Of a stretch of DNA of 64,000 nucleotides, positions 42,581-52,212 are shown in pieces. The stretch is from JBPRGH01 sp051418055 (GTDB taxonomy: Bacteria > Bacteroidota > Bacteroidia > Cytophagales > Cyclobacteriaceae). The notes beneath the pieces are model-generated. The model saw only the letters and a list, made by a program, of their open reading frames with translations. It was not told the origin of the DNA and searched no databases. Where the stretch lies: NCBI GenBank assembly GCA_051418055.1, contig JBPRGH010000120.1, positions 124,001 through 188,000 of the forward strand, written 5' to 3'. Position numbers and translations under genes: made by a program. Numbering within the stretch: position 1 is the stretch's first letter; each line of letters opens with the position of its first letter.

Positions 42581-43503
42581 TTATTCACTAACTCTTCTAT
42601 TGCAAATCCTTCAGATACAAAAGGAAAGTTTAATAATTTAGCTACAGTTGGCGCTATATCTGATTGCTCATAAGGGGTATCCACCACAATGCCTTTTTCA
42701 AAATCCGGACCCAGCGCTAAAAGAGATATTTTTTTACACCCTTCACACTTATCTCCATGATCTTCGAATCCAGTACTTATACCATCAAGATGACGTCCAT
42801 GATCATTAGTGATCAACAAGGTAGTTTTATCTGCATAGTGAGGATGAGATTGAATAAGATTCCAAACATCTCCTACATATCCGTCTGTTTCATTTATAGA
42901 TCTTATATAATTTACCCAGTCATTTCTATGTCCATATTGATCCGGGCCTTTTAAATGTATCATTGCCAAAGAAGGCTGTTGCTCATTAAGAACCTGTAAT
43001 GCGACTTTTATTGTTATACTATCCTCACGATTCTCAGCATCCATTGAAGGTGAAAAGGAACCTCTCCATTTTAGATCTTTTGTATCTGCAAGAATTGAAA
43101 GTTTCTCCTTGCTTGTTACAAGCCAGGCTTCGTCAGGAGGTAATTGTGTATAAGAAAGATATGACTGAAAAATAGATAGGTTTGCCGGCAGCTCAGTCCC
43201 ATTATTCTCAATTTTTTGGTAAAAACCAGTAGTAATTGCTGTATGCCCGGCAAGTGTGTAGGTTTCACCTTCATTAAAAAAATTCTTAAAAAGAATCCCT
43301 TCACCAGCCAACTGGCTCTGAACGGGTATATTTTGCCGTAGATTATCCCCCCATGTCTCCTGATAACGAGGACCATCAATAACCACAATTATTACGTTTT
43401 CTGTTGTATAATCTGAGGCAGGTATTACTTCAAAAAGCACTTCATTTTGTTGACAGCCAAAAAACAAAGTACACGTTATAAAAAGAAAGATTTTCTTCAT
43501 CAA
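42577..43503 (-). CDS. Alkaline phosphatase/phosphodiesterase superfamily lipoprotein
   Basis: 308 residues. The lipobox is FFGCQQN. Alkaline-phosphatase-superfamily motifs are visible: IVVIDGPRYQETWG (metal Asp), GETYTLAGHTAITTG (candidate nucleophile Thr), LKGPDQYGH (Asp, His), LLITNDHGRH (Asp, His) and FEDHGD. It belongs to the nucleotide pyrophosphatase/phosphodiesterase-like branch rather than the sulfatases, since no sulfatase CxPxR motif is present. The substrate is unknown. It is the first gene of a two-gene unit with the barrel protein. Confidence 0.85.
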   Translation of the reverse strand: MMKKIFLFITCTLFFGCQQNEVLFEVIPASDYTTENVIIVVIDGPRYQETWGDNLRQNIPVQSQLAGEGILFKNFFNEGETYTLAGHTAITTGFYQKIENNGTELPANLSIFQSYLSYTQLPPDEAWLVTSKEKLSILADTKDLKWRGSFSPSMDAENREDSITIKVALQVLNEQQPSLAMIHLKGPDQYGHRNDWVNYIRSINETDGYVGDVWNLIQSHPHYADKTTLLITNDHGRHLDGISTGFEDHGDKCEGCKKISLLALGPDFEKGIVVDTPYEQSDIAPTVAKLLNFPFVSEGFAIEELVNK

Positions 43504-43630
43504 AATTTTCTAAACACTTTATTAAATCTATTGTTCTCCAATGTTACAATATATTCAATAAACTACGAATAGGAAACTTTATTACTTGATATATTATCTT
43601 TCTTTGTAATAAATTATTAACTATTTAATA

Positions 43631-43671
43631 AAAAAAGCTGCTTTACCGGATAAAATCCTTTCAGGCAGCTT
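43631..43671 (-). terminator. Terminator after the small basic protein gene
   Basis: On the minus strand AAGCTGC (43671-43665) pairs with GCAGCTT (43641-43635), with an inner GGAT/ATCC stem, followed by T-rich sequence. Confidence 0.8.
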
Positions 43672-43695
43672 GATAAGGCTTAGGGTTAAAATATT

Positions 43696-43869
43696 TTATT
43701 CTTCTTTTGCTTTTGTTTTCTTCCTGACATTGCCGGCACCACCAGTTCTGCTTCCCTGCTTTTTTTGCTTTGGCAACTTGCTTCCTGCATTACCATCTCT
43801 GCTTCCTGCCACTGGTTGTGCTGTTGAATAAACCAATTCATGTAAAGTGCTACTCTCTCTGCTTCTCAT
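43696..43869 (-). CDS. Small basic protein, unknown
   Basis: 57 residues, ATG 43869 to the stop at 43696. The sequence is Ser, Gly, Arg and Lys rich, with the repeated pattern AGSRDGNAGSKLPKQKK and GSRTGGAGNVRKKTK. No membrane segment. It is followed at once by a good terminator in the same orientation, which supports a real gene. Its composition recalls nucleic-acid-binding small proteins of Bacteroidota, but I do not recognise the family. Confidence 0.6.
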   Translation of the reverse strand: MRSRESSTLHELVYSTAQPVAGSRDGNAGSKLPKQKKQGSRTGGAGNVRKKTKAKEE

Positions 43870-44097
43870 AATAAATTTATTTTTATACCTACGGAATCAA
43901 AGTTTCAAAACAATGCCAAAAAACCGGGTATATGAAGAAATAGCCCAAATAAAATCTAAACTTCTAATTTACAGGAAATTAAAAATAAGGGTTTTCAAAA
44001 GATAAAGTTTTTATTAAAGATAATATGAGGCATATTTCAGAACTATTGGGGATTTTATTCTACCTGATGAGCTTTAAGCCACTGATTTTCATTAGGA

Positions 44098-44128
44098 TTT
44101 GTTATTTATTACAGGTAGCGTAATTTTG
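44098..44128 (+). promoter_or_regulatory. Promoter of the GAPDH gene
   Basis: -33 TTTG at 44098-44101, a 19-nt spacer and -7 TAATTTTG at 44121-44128, 37 nt before the GAPDH start codon. Confidence 0.75.
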
Positions 44129-44165
44129 CAGCTTAATAATACAAAAACTCCTAAGCAAAAATAAA

Positions 44166-45152
44166 ATGATAAAAGTAGCTATTAATGGATTCGGAAGAAT
44201 CGGAAGAATAACCTTTAAAGCCTTACTGGCGAAAGATAATGTTGAAGTTGTAGCTGTAAATGACCTTACAGATACAAAAACACTTGCACATTTGCTGAAA
44301 TATGACTCTGCACATGGCCGTTTCAATGGAACAGTAGAATCAAAAGATAATGCAATAGTTGTTAACGGAAAAGAGATCAGAGTTTATGCTGAAAAAGATC
44401 CTGCTCAATTACCATGGGGTGACCTGGGCATTGATGTTGTTTTAGAATCTACCGGCCGTTTTACTGATGAAACAGGGGCTGGCAAACATATCACTGCTGG
44501 TGCTAAAAAAGTTGTTATCTCAGCACCGGCAAAAGGCAATATCCCTACTGTTGTTTTAGGTGTAAACAGTGATTCTTTAAAAGGAGATGAAAAGATAATT
44601 TCCAATGCCAGCTGTACTACAAACTGCTTAGCCCCTGTAGCAAAAGTGTTGCATGAGAAATTTGGTATTGAAAGCGGTTATATCACAACCGTACATGCAT
44701 ATACTGCTGACCAGCAGCTACAGGATGCACCACATTCTGACCTTCGTCGTGCAAGAGCAGCTGCTGTTTCTATAGTACCTACCTCTACAGGTGCTGCTAA
44801 AGCTGTAGGATTAGTGTTACCTGAATTAAAAGGTAAACTTGATGGTATTGCAATGCGTGTTCCTGTTCCTACCGGTTCCTGTACTGATCTGGTTGTTCGA
44901 CTAAATAAAGAAGTGACAGCTGAAGAAGTTAATGCAGCAATGAAAGAAGCGTCTGAAAATGAATTAAAAGGTATAATGGAATATACTGAAGATCCTATTG
45001 TATCTGCAGATGTTATTGGCAATACCTATTCCAGTATTTTTGATGCTCAACTTACTTCTGCAAATGGTAAATTAGTAAAAGTAGTAAGCTGGTATGATAA
45101 TGAAGCCGGTTATTCCAGCCGTTCTGCTGATCTAATTGCAATGATGGGTTAG
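44166..45152 (+). CDS. gap: Glyceraldehyde-3-phosphate dehydrogenase
   Basis: 328 residues, close to the family's usual 330-335. The NAD motif INGFGRIGR is at 7-14 and the catalytic Cys150 is in SNASCTTNCLAP; the SYDNEAGYS-like WYDNEAGYSSR near the end is conserved. It catalyses oxidation of glyceraldehyde-3-phosphate in glycolysis and the reverse in gluconeogenesis, in the cytoplasm. It is monocistronic, with a clear promoter upstream and a bidirectional terminator downstream. Confidence 0.97.
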   Translation: MIKVAINGFGRIGRITFKALLAKDNVEVVAVNDLTDTKTLAHLLKYDSAHGRFNGTVESKDNAIVVNGKEIRVYAEKDPAQLPWGDLGIDVVLESTGRFTDETGAGKHITAGAKKVVISAPAKGNIPTVVLGVNSDSLKGDEKIISNASCTTNCLAPVAKVLHEKFGIESGYITTVHAYTADQQLQDAPHSDLRRARAAAVSIVPTSTGAAKAVGLVLPELKGKLDGIAMRVPVPTGSCTDLVVRLNKEVTAEEVNAAMKEASENELKGIMEYTEDPIVSADVIGNTYSSIFDAQLTSANGKLVKVVSWYDNEAGYSSRSADLIAMMG

Positions 45153-45173
45153 ATTAACCTATTCCTGAAATAC

Positions 45174-45205
45174 AAAAAAAGCTGCTCAGATCGGGCAGCT
45201 TTTTT
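45174..45205. terminator. Bidirectional terminator between GAPDH and the E1 gene
   Basis: A-run, GCTGC, a 9-nt loop, GCAGC, T-run. Symmetrical A- and T-tracts let it serve both the plus-strand GAPDH gene and the convergent E1 gene. Confidence 0.9.
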
Positions 45206-45228
45206 ATTAAACAGCAGTCTTATAATTT

Positions 45229-47640
45229 CTATTTATAAAGCGCCGGATACTGACCAGGATCGAATTCATGCATCATTGCATAAACTTTATCAAATACATC
45301 CTCAATATTCGGTTTGGAGAAGTAATCACCATCAGATGCATAAGCAGGTCGATGCTCTTTAGCAGCAATAGTTTCAGGTTTTGAATCCAGATATTTATAA
45401 GCTTCCTGCTCTTCTACCACCTTCTGCATCATAAAGGCAGAAGCGCCACCGGGAACATCCTCATCCGCAAAGATCACTCTATTTGTCTTCTTTACTGATT
45501 CTACTATAGAATGATTTAAATCAAAAGGAAGTAAGCTTTGCACATCTATAACTTCACAGCTTATGCCAAATTCCTCCAGCTGACCTGCGGCCTCCATTAC
45601 AATGCGGCACATTGAGCCGTAAGTTACTATTGTTATATCCTCCCCTTCTCTTAAAACCTCCGGAACACCTAAAGGAACTGTAAATTCTCCAACATTTTCC
45701 GGCATTTGTTCCTTTAACCTATACCCGTTCAGACATTCAATAATAAGTGCAGTATCGTCACTTCTTAACATGGTGTTATAAAAGCCAGCTGCCTGTGTCA
45801 TATTCCTTGGCACCAGCACATAAATACCTCTAATACTATTGAGGATCATACCCATAGGAGATCCTGAATGCCAAACACCTTCAAGTCTGTGTCCCCTTGT
45901 TCTGATTATTACAGGTGCTTTTTGTCCACCCTTCGTTCGATATTGTAAAGTGGCAAGATCATCAGACATTATCTGGATTGCATATAAAAGATAATCAAGG
46001 TACTGGATTTCTGCAATTGGACGTAATCCTCTCATTGCGGTACCTATCCCCTGCCCCAGAATGGTACATTCACGAATTCCGGTATCTGTAACTCGCAATT
46101 CACCATATTTATCCTGTAGGCCGGCGAATGCCTGGTTAACATCACCGATCTTTCCAACATCTTCACCAAAAGCAAATACTCTCGGATCACGGTCCAGAGC
46201 TGCATCAAAACAAGCCTGTAAAACCTCTCTGCCGTCAACTGTAGGGGAAGATTCGTTATAATTAGCATTGACAACCTCAACATTTAATGCTGCATATTCC
46301 GATTCACTATAAAGATGAGAATCATAACGCTCATTATTTTCCTCTATTATTCGCTCAACCCAGTCAATCAGGTTTTGACGGGCAGTAGTATCTTCATTCC
46401 GCATCATGCGTAATGCTTTCTTGGCGGCACGAATACTATCCATACGGATAGGATTTAAGGTTTTGGCAAGATCTTCTTTAATTTCCTTTATTTTGCTGCC
46501 ATTTTCACTTTGTTTTGCCGCCTCATCCAATAAATTAACAGCATCCTGATGATCTTTTTTCATTGAGCCATTAAAAGATTTCCAGGCAGCATCCTTGGCC
46601 GATTTGGCTTCCTTGCTGGCTTCTTTTTCCAGGTTATCAAGCTCCTGTTCAGTAGCAAATTCTTCGGATAATATCCATTCCCTCATTTTAAGGATACAAT
46701 CGTGCTCAAGTTCCCAATCAAGGCGTTCTCTTGATTTATAACGCTCATGGGATCCCGAAGTAGAGTGCCCCTGGGGCTGCGTCACTTCCACCACATGTAT
46801 TAAAACAGGTGTATGCTCTTCGCGGCATAATTTTGCTGCTTTTTTATAGGTTTTGATCAGCTCTACATAATCCCAGCCTTTTACTGTAAATATCTCAAAT
46901 CCTTTTTCACTTTTTGCACGCTGAAAACCTGCTAATATCTTGCTTATACTTCCTTTTGTAGTATGGTATTTTTGGGGTACGGATATTCCATATTCATCAT
47001 CCCATACTGACATTAACATAGGAATTTGAAGCACACCCGCAGCATTGATAGATTCAAAGAACATGCCTTCGGATGTGGATGCATTCCCAATGGTACCAAA
47101 TGCTATTTCATTTCCTTTTTTGGAAAACTGGTCGTACGAATGTAGAGCCGGATTTTCCCTATAGAGTTTTGATGCATATGCAAGCCCCACCAATCTTGGC
47201 ATTTGAGAAGCTGTAGGAGAAATATCAGAGCTGCTGTTCTTCTCTTCAGAAATGGTTTTAAATTTTCCCTCCTCGTCAAGCATCCGGGTCCCGAAATGTC
47301 CATTCATCAATCTTCCACCCGATGCAGGTTCCTCCTCCACATTGGAATGTGCGTATAGTTGAGCAAAATACTCCTGAACAGTAAGCTCACCAATGGCAAA
47401 CATAAATGTCTGGTCACGATAATATCCGGATCTTACATCTCCAGGTTTAAAAGCCTTTGCCATAGCAATTTGAGGTAACTCCTTGCCATCGCCAAAAATC
47501 CCAAATTTGGCTTTACCCATGAATACTTCCTTACGACCGATCAAACTCGCTTCCCTGCTGACAACAGCTAACCGATAATCATTAAGGATTTCTTGTATAT
47601 CCAAATTTATTTTAGGAGAAATTTTTACAGTATCCAACAT
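45229..47640 (-). CDS. 2-oxoacid dehydrogenase E1 with fused alpha and beta subunits
   Basis: 803 residues from ATG 47640; an upstream ATG at 47679 adds only a non-conserved 13 residues. The N-terminal E1-alpha half contains thiamine-diphosphate binding sequence (GTIGNASTSEG, then WDDEYGIS). The middle (about 350-450) is a Lys/Glu-rich helical linker. The C-terminal E1-beta half begins with REVLQACFDAAL and FAFGEDVGKIG and ends with the transketolase C-domain (DVQSLLPFD). This fused arrangement is typical in Bacteroidota. Substrate, probably branched-chain or pyruvate-type 2-oxo acids, is not decided by sequence. E2 and E3 are elsewhere. Confidence 0.92.
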   Translation of the reverse strand: MLDTVKISPKINLDIQEILNDYRLAVVSREASLIGRKEVFMGKAKFGIFGDGKELPQIAMAKAFKPGDVRSGYYRDQTFMFAIGELTVQEYFAQLYAHSNVEEEPASGGRLMNGHFGTRMLDEEGKFKTISEEKNSSSDISPTASQMPRLVGLAYASKLYRENPALHSYDQFSKKGNEIAFGTIGNASTSEGMFFESINAAGVLQIPMLMSVWDDEYGISVPQKYHTTKGSISKILAGFQRAKSEKGFEIFTVKGWDYVELIKTYKKAAKLCREEHTPVLIHVVEVTQPQGHSTSGSHERYKSRERLDWELEHDCILKMREWILSEEFATEQELDNLEKEASKEAKSAKDAAWKSFNGSMKKDHQDAVNLLDEAAKQSENGSKIKEIKEDLAKTLNPIRMDSIRAAKKALRMMRNEDTTARQNLIDWVERIIEENNERYDSHLYSESEYAALNVEVVNANYNESSPTVDGREVLQACFDAALDRDPRVFAFGEDVGKIGDVNQAFAGLQDKYGELRVTDTGIRECTILGQGIGTAMRGLRPIAEIQYLDYLLYAIQIMSDDLATLQYRTKGGQKAPVIIRTRGHRLEGVWHSGSPMGMILNSIRGIYVLVPRNMTQAAGFYNTMLRSDDTALIIECLNGYRLKEQMPENVGEFTVPLGVPEVLREGEDITIVTYGSMCRIVMEAAGQLEEFGISCEVIDVQSLLPFDLNHSIVESVKKTNRVIFADEDVPGGASAFMMQKVVEEQEAYKYLDSKPETIAAKEHRPAYASDGDYFSKPNIEDVFDKVYAMMHEFDPGQYPALYK

Positions 47641-47866
47641 TACTAATTTAAAGTGACACATCTGGTTGACAGGAAACAAAAATAACCAATTTCAGCTACC
47701 CATCAAACCTTACATTTTACTGCATATAAACAGAAAATTCTTTAATATAATTAATAACCTATGTGATCTAAAGGTTTAACACAAATTACTGATAGTTTAA
47801 ATTGCTAATTATTTTATATTCCAAATAATCTAATTTTTTTTTGGAATAAGGGCTTTGAGCTTCAAA

Positions 47867-47902
47867 TTTTGTTTTTTACCCCATATTCCATTTGTATATT
47901 TG
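47867..47902 (+). promoter_or_regulatory. Promoter of the alanine dehydrogenase gene
   Basis: -33 TTTTG at 47867-47871, a 23-nt spacer and -7 TATATTTG at 47895-47902, 28 nt before the ATG. Confidence 0.7.
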
Positions 47903-47930
47903 CAAACGTTTTAATTAAATCTCTAATAAG

Positions 47931-49046
47931 ATGATCATAGGTGTTCCAAAGGAAATTAAAAATAATGAGAACCGCGTAGCGCTTACACCGGCAGGAGCTA
48001 AAGAATTAGTAAAGAGAGGGCATGAAGTGTATATTCAGTCAACTGCAGGAATTGGCAGTGGGTTTACTGATGAACAGTATGAAGGTGAGGGAGCTAAAAT
48101 ATTACCATCCATAGAAGATGTCTATAAGATTGCGGAAATGATAATGAAAGTTAAGGAGCCTATTAAAGAAGAATACTCTTTAATTAAGGAAAACCAGCTG
48201 GTATTTACCTACTTCCATTTTGCATCTTATGAACCTTTAACAAAGGCCATGGTAGATAGCAAATCTATTTGTCTTTCATATGAAACAGTAGAAAAAGCAG
48301 ATCGTAGCCTGCCTCTTTTGGTTCCTATGTCAGAAGTTGCTGGTAAGATGTCTGTACAGGAAGGCGCTAAATATCTTGAGAAACCTTTAAAAGGTCGTGG
48401 TATTTTGTTAGGTGGGGTTCCGGGTGTCAGGCCTGCGAAAGTGATGATCTTAGGTGGTGGTGTTGTAGGTACAAGCGCTGCAATTGTTGCGGCCGGAATG
48501 GGTGCCGATGTTACTATCATGGACATCAACCTTGACCGTCTTCGTTATCTGGATGAGATTATGCCTGCAAATGTAAATACTTATTATTCCAGTGAATACA
48601 ATATCCGCGAGCTTATCTCTACACATGACCTTATTATTGGAGCTGTTCTTATACCCGGTGCTAAAGCCCCTAATCTTATCACTAAAGATATGCTAAAGGA
48701 AATGCAGCCGGGAACAGTACTTGTTGATGTAGCAGTAGATCAGGGAGGTTGTATTGAAACTTGTGAACCAACCACACATCAGAATCCAACTTATATCATT
48801 GATGATATCGTTCATTATTGTGTGGCTAATATGCCCGGAGCTGTACCATATACCTCTACTCTGGCATTAACTAACGCAACCCTTCCATATGCTATCCAGC
48901 TGGCAAATAAAGGATGGAAAACTGCATGCAGGGAAAACAATGAACTTAAAAAGGGACTAAATATTATTAATGGTGATATTGTATATCAGGCAGTAGCTGA
49001 GGCTTTCGATATGCCATTTGTTCCTGTTGAAAAGTATCTTGATTAA
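47931..49046 (+). CDS. ald: Alanine dehydrogenase
   Basis: 371 residues, full length. It starts with the family N-terminus MIIGVPKEIKNNENRVALTPAG. Substrate residues Lys75 (MKVKEP) and His96 (YFHFAS) and the NAD motif MILGGGVVGTSAA are present. It interconverts L-alanine and pyruvate with NAD and ammonia. It is a single-gene unit with its own promoter and a terminator. Confidence 0.96.
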   Translation: MIIGVPKEIKNNENRVALTPAGAKELVKRGHEVYIQSTAGIGSGFTDEQYEGEGAKILPSIEDVYKIAEMIMKVKEPIKEEYSLIKENQLVFTYFHFASYEPLTKAMVDSKSICLSYETVEKADRSLPLLVPMSEVAGKMSVQEGAKYLEKPLKGRGILLGGVPGVRPAKVMILGGGVVGTSAAIVAAGMGADVTIMDINLDRLRYLDEIMPANVNTYYSSEYNIRELISTHDLIIGAVLIPGAKAPNLITKDMLKEMQPGTVLVDVAVDQGGCIETCEPTTHQNPTYIIDDIVHYCVANMPGAVPYTSTLALTNATLPYAIQLANKGWKTACRENNELKKGLNIINGDIVYQAVAEAFDMPFVPVEKYLD

Positions 49047-49071
49047 AAGCTAAATTTATTATAGTTTGAAG

Positions 49072-49100
49072 GCAGGTTCATTTTTTGAGCCTGCTTTTTT
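49072..49100 (+). terminator. Terminator after ald
   Basis: GCAGGTTCA pairs with TGAGCCTGC across a T-rich loop, followed by TTTTTT. Confidence 0.85.
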
Positions 49101-49548
49101 ATTTAGAAGGTGCTACCGGTATTTCATTATAGATCTCATAAATATCCTTTTCCTCGTTATAGGCAAAACAATAATGAGAAAGGCCATTTGTGATCATCAA
49201 ATAAGAAGCATTCAATATCTTGTTATATGCCGCAATCTGTTCAATAACTTTTTGGTTAAGCTTAACATCATAAGATTTACATTCAACCAGCAAATAAGGA
49301 TCTCCCTGTCGATCATGGATGAGTATATCAGATCTTTTCAAAAGCCTGTTATAAGATAGCCCACCCTCTACTCTAATAAGGCCTTTAGGATATCCATGGT
49401 GCTCACACAGGTAATGAATAAAATGCTGGCGTACCCATTCTTCCGGAGTTAAAAGGATATATTTTTTCCTAATGATATCAAATATGTGATATTTGCCCTT
49501 TAATTCTTTTACTTCTACAGATATAGGAGGTAAATTCAACTCTCGCAT
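49099..49548 (-). CDS. HsdR-N-like restriction-endonuclease-fold protein
   Basis: 149 residues from ATG 49548. The earlier ATG at 49566 is rejected because TACTTTTG at 49556-49563, a -7 box on this strand, lies within those first codons. The protein matches the type I restriction HsdR_N-like family of Bacteroidota (about 150 residues). PD-(D/E)xK positions are Asp in SDILIHDRQG and Glu-x-Lys in LLVECKSYD, with an additional Gln in QIAAYNKILNA. It has no restriction partners nearby, so it is probably a stand-alone nuclease-fold housekeeping protein. Confidence 0.85.
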   Translation of the reverse strand: MRELNLPPISVEVKELKGKYHIFDIIRKKYILLTPEEWVRQHFIHYLCEHHGYPKGLIRVEGGLSYNRLLKRSDILIHDRQGDPYLLVECKSYDVKLNQKVIEQIAAYNKILNASYLMITNGLSHYCFAYNEEKDIYEIYNEIPVAPSK

Positions 49549-49641
49549 TGCAGTGCAAAAGTACATGTTTGGAGAAGAGTTAAATATTAATTTAATACAA
49601 ATAGCAGAATATCTGTTAACAATAAAATTTTAATTTATTAA

Positions 49642-50412
49642 ATGAAAACGAAAAAAGAAATTGTAGGGAACTGGCTTCCTCGCTACACAGGAACTCCTAT
49701 TGAAGAATTCGGAAAATATATCTTACTGACAAATTTTATAAATTATGTAGAAATGTTTTCTGAAAAATTTGGGGTCCCTGTTAAAGGTATAGACAAGCCT
49801 ATGCAAACTGCTACAGCAAATGATATAACAATAATAAATTTTGGTATGGGTAGCGCAATGGCTGCAACTGTAATGGATCTTTTATCCGCAGCAAAACCAA
49901 AAGCTGCATTATTTTTAGGTAAATGTGGTGGATTAAAGAAGAAAACAAAAATCGGGGACTTTATTCTTCCTATAGCAGGTATCCGTGGTGAAGGAACCAG
50001 CGATGAATATATGCCTATGGAAATCCCTGCACTTCCCTCTTTCAGTCTGCAACGTGCCACATCTTCCATGATAAAAAAACGAGGAATTGACTACTGGACC
50101 GGAACGGTATTCACAACTAATCGACGTGTATGGGAGCATGATAAGAATTTTAAAAAGTACCTGCGTAAGGTTAGGGCAATAGCAATAGATATGGAAACTG
50201 CCACCTTATTTACCGTAGGTTTTATTAATGGGATCCCAAGAGGTGCATTATTATTAGTTTCTGATAATCCAATGATCCCTGAGGGAGTAAAAACATCGAC
50301 CAGTGATCTTGGCGTAACCAGTAATTTTGCGATGACACATTTGGAAGTGGGTATTGAAGCACTGATGGAGCTTATTACTTCAGGTGATTCTGTTAAACAC
50401 CTTAGATTCTAA
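49642..50412 (+). CDS. amn: AMP nucleosidase
   Basis: 256 residues. The phosphorylase/nucleosidase fold signatures FGMGSAMAATVMDLL, FLGKCGGLKKKTKIGDFILP and AIAIDMETATLF are those of the short Bacteroidota AMP nucleosidase family, which lacks the N-terminal domain of E. coli Amn. It hydrolyses AMP to adenine and ribose 5-phosphate. It is divergent from the HsdR-like gene and followed after 12 nt by the SLC13-type permease gene. Confidence 0.9.
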   Translation: MKTKKEIVGNWLPRYTGTPIEEFGKYILLTNFINYVEMFSEKFGVPVKGIDKPMQTATANDITIINFGMGSAMAATVMDLLSAAKPKAALFLGKCGGLKKKTKIGDFILPIAGIRGEGTSDEYMPMEIPALPSFSLQRATSSMIKKRGIDYWTGTVFTTNRRVWEHDKNFKKYLRKVRAIAIDMETATLFTVGFINGIPRGALLLVSDNPMIPEGVKTSTSDLGVTSNFAMTHLEVGIEALMELITSGDSVKHLRF

Positions 50413-50424
50413 GCACGAACTTTT

Positions 50425-52212
50425 ATGCCTGTCTTAAATCCGGATATTCAGCCATTTTTCCTCCTTGGCCTTATTATTATCATGTTTTTATTTATTTATA
50501 AAAACCTGGTAAAGCCGGCCGATGCTTTTTTATTTGCAACTATAATATTGATAATAACAGGTATCCTTACTCCTGTTCAGGCTCTTGAAGGATTAAGTAA
50601 TCCTTCAATTCTCAGTATTTTTTTATTAATTATGATAACTGCTGGTATAAAAAACAGCTATAATCTGGAAACCTACATTTATAAACTTTTTAATAAAGCC
50701 CGCGGATATCGCGGGTTTCTTCTGCTACTGATGACTAAAGTAGCATTAGTCTCTTCAGTGATAAATAATACACCTGTTGTAGCTCTAATGACTCCCTATG
50801 TTATTAATTGGGGAAAGAAGCATCAGATCTCTCCCTCACGCCTTCTTATCCCGCTATCATTTGCTACCATAGTTGGAGGAATGATCACTCTGATTGGCAC
50901 ATCTACTACATTAGTACTGAATGGTTTTATTATGGAAGTTGGAGGTGAAGGCTTTAGAAGCCTCGATCTTTTAATAATAGGCGCCTCCGTAACCGTTATA
51001 TCAATTTTATTCATCACACTTCTTTCTTCATGGCTTCTTCCTGATCGTAAGGATATTTTACAGTCATTTACAGAAAATAAGCGTGAATACCTTGTGGAGA
51101 AAAGGCTCCAAAAGGATTCGCCACTGATAGGACAAACTGTTGGAAATGGCGGATTGCGTAATTTAAAAGGAGTATACCTGGTGGAAATAATACGAAAGGA
51201 AGGTTCTATAACTCCTGTTTCACGTAATGAGGTAATAAAACCTAATGATGTTTTAATATTTGCAGGAAATACGGATGCCATACTTGATCTTTCAGATGAT
51301 TCTTTAGGGATAAACTTCCCTAAGCCGGTAAGGACTATGGATGGACATATGGAAATAGTAGAATCTGTAGTGAGCGCAAACAGCAGTTTAATAGGTAAGA
51401 CAATAAAGGAAAGTGATTTTAGAAATCGCTATGATGCAGCAGTAGTAGCCGTACATCGTGGGGGTGAAAGAATAACCGGTAAAATCGGGGATATCGAATT
51501 ACAGGCTGGCGATGTGCTGTTACTTTATTGTGGAAAAGATTTTGACGACCTGGTTGATATTTATAAAGATCTTATCATCATTTCGGAAGAGCGAAAGAAA
51601 ATTACCAGTAAGGTAAGCAGAAGGCACCTTGTGATTTTAGCTGGAATTGTTTTAATATTAGTTATAACACAATTTTTCTCCCTCTTTACATCATTACTTA
51701 TTATAACAGGTGCTATGGTAGCTATGCAAATGATTACCATCAGGACCTTAAAACGAGATCTTGATTTCAACATGCTGATTATTCTCGTTTTTTCAATTGC
51801 ACTGGGTGAAGCCATGATCAGTACGGGCACCGGAAATTTAATGGCAAATTCAATGCTTAAGTTTCTTTATCCATATGGTATTCTGCCAATATTGATCGGT
51901 TTAATGACCGTAACAATTCTATTGACCTCTTTTGTTTCTAATATAGGTGCCGCAGCTATAGTTTTTCCCATTGCTTATTCCATTGCTCTTTCATTGGATA
52001 TAGCACCCATGCCCCTATATTTAACAATTGCTTATGCAGCTTCAGCGGCTTTTTTAACTCCTATCGGTTATCAGACAAACCTAATGGTGTATGGTCCGGG
52101 AGGATATACCTTTAAGGATTTTTTACGTATAGGATTTCCGGTGGCAATTATTTATTCAGTAGTTGCACTTTCAATGATCTACTTCTTATATGCTGATGTC
52201 TTGTTCATTTAA
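50425..52212 (+). CDS. SLC13/CitT-type permease with two central RCK_C domains
   Basis: 595 residues. The N-terminal transmembrane half ends near residue 205 and contains SSVINNTPVVALMTP, a DASS-type helix-loop. Two TrkA-C (RCK_C) domains follow at about 215-290 (LIGQTVGNGGLRNLKGVYLVEIIR) and 310-375 (LIGKTIKESDFRNRYDAAVVAVHR), then a second transmembrane half. This is the arrangement of bacterial sulfate/divalent-anion permeases with a cytosolic regulatory pair. The substrate cannot be stated. Its stop overlaps the convergent MFS stop by 4 nt. Confidence 0.88.
   Translation: MPVLNPDIQPFFLLGLIIIMFLFIYKNLVKPADAFLFATIILIITGILTPVQALEGLSNPSILSIFLLIMITAGIKNSYNLETYIYKLFNKARGYRGFLLLLMTKVALVSSVINNTPVVALMTPYVINWGKKHQISPSRLLIPLSFATIVGGMITLIGTSTTLVLNGFIMEVGGEGFRSLDLLIIGASVTVISILFITLLSSWLLPDRKDILQSFTENKREYLVEKRLQKDSPLIGQTVGNGGLRNLKGVYLVEIIRKEGSITPVSRNEVIKPNDVLIFAGNTDAILDLSDDSLGINFPKPVRTMDGHMEIVESVVSANSSLIGKTIKESDFRNRYDAAVVAVHRGGERITGKIGDIELQAGDVLLLYCGKDFDDLVDIYKDLIIISEERKKITSKVSRRHLVILAGIVLILVITQFFSLFTSLLIITGAMVAMQMITIRTLKRDLDFNMLIILVFSIALGEAMISTGTGNLMANSMLKFLYPYGILPILIGLMTVTILLTSFVSNIGAAAIVFPIAYSIALSLDIAPMPLYLTIAYAASAAFLTPIGYQTNLMVYGPGGYTFKDFLRIGFPVAIIYSVVALSMIYFLYADVLFI

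Noticed and set aside
47902..47914. GCAAACGTTTTAA near the ald promoter as a LacI-type site
   Set aside because: Only a half-site matches, with no TTGC arm, and it overlaps the -7 box; chance is more likely.
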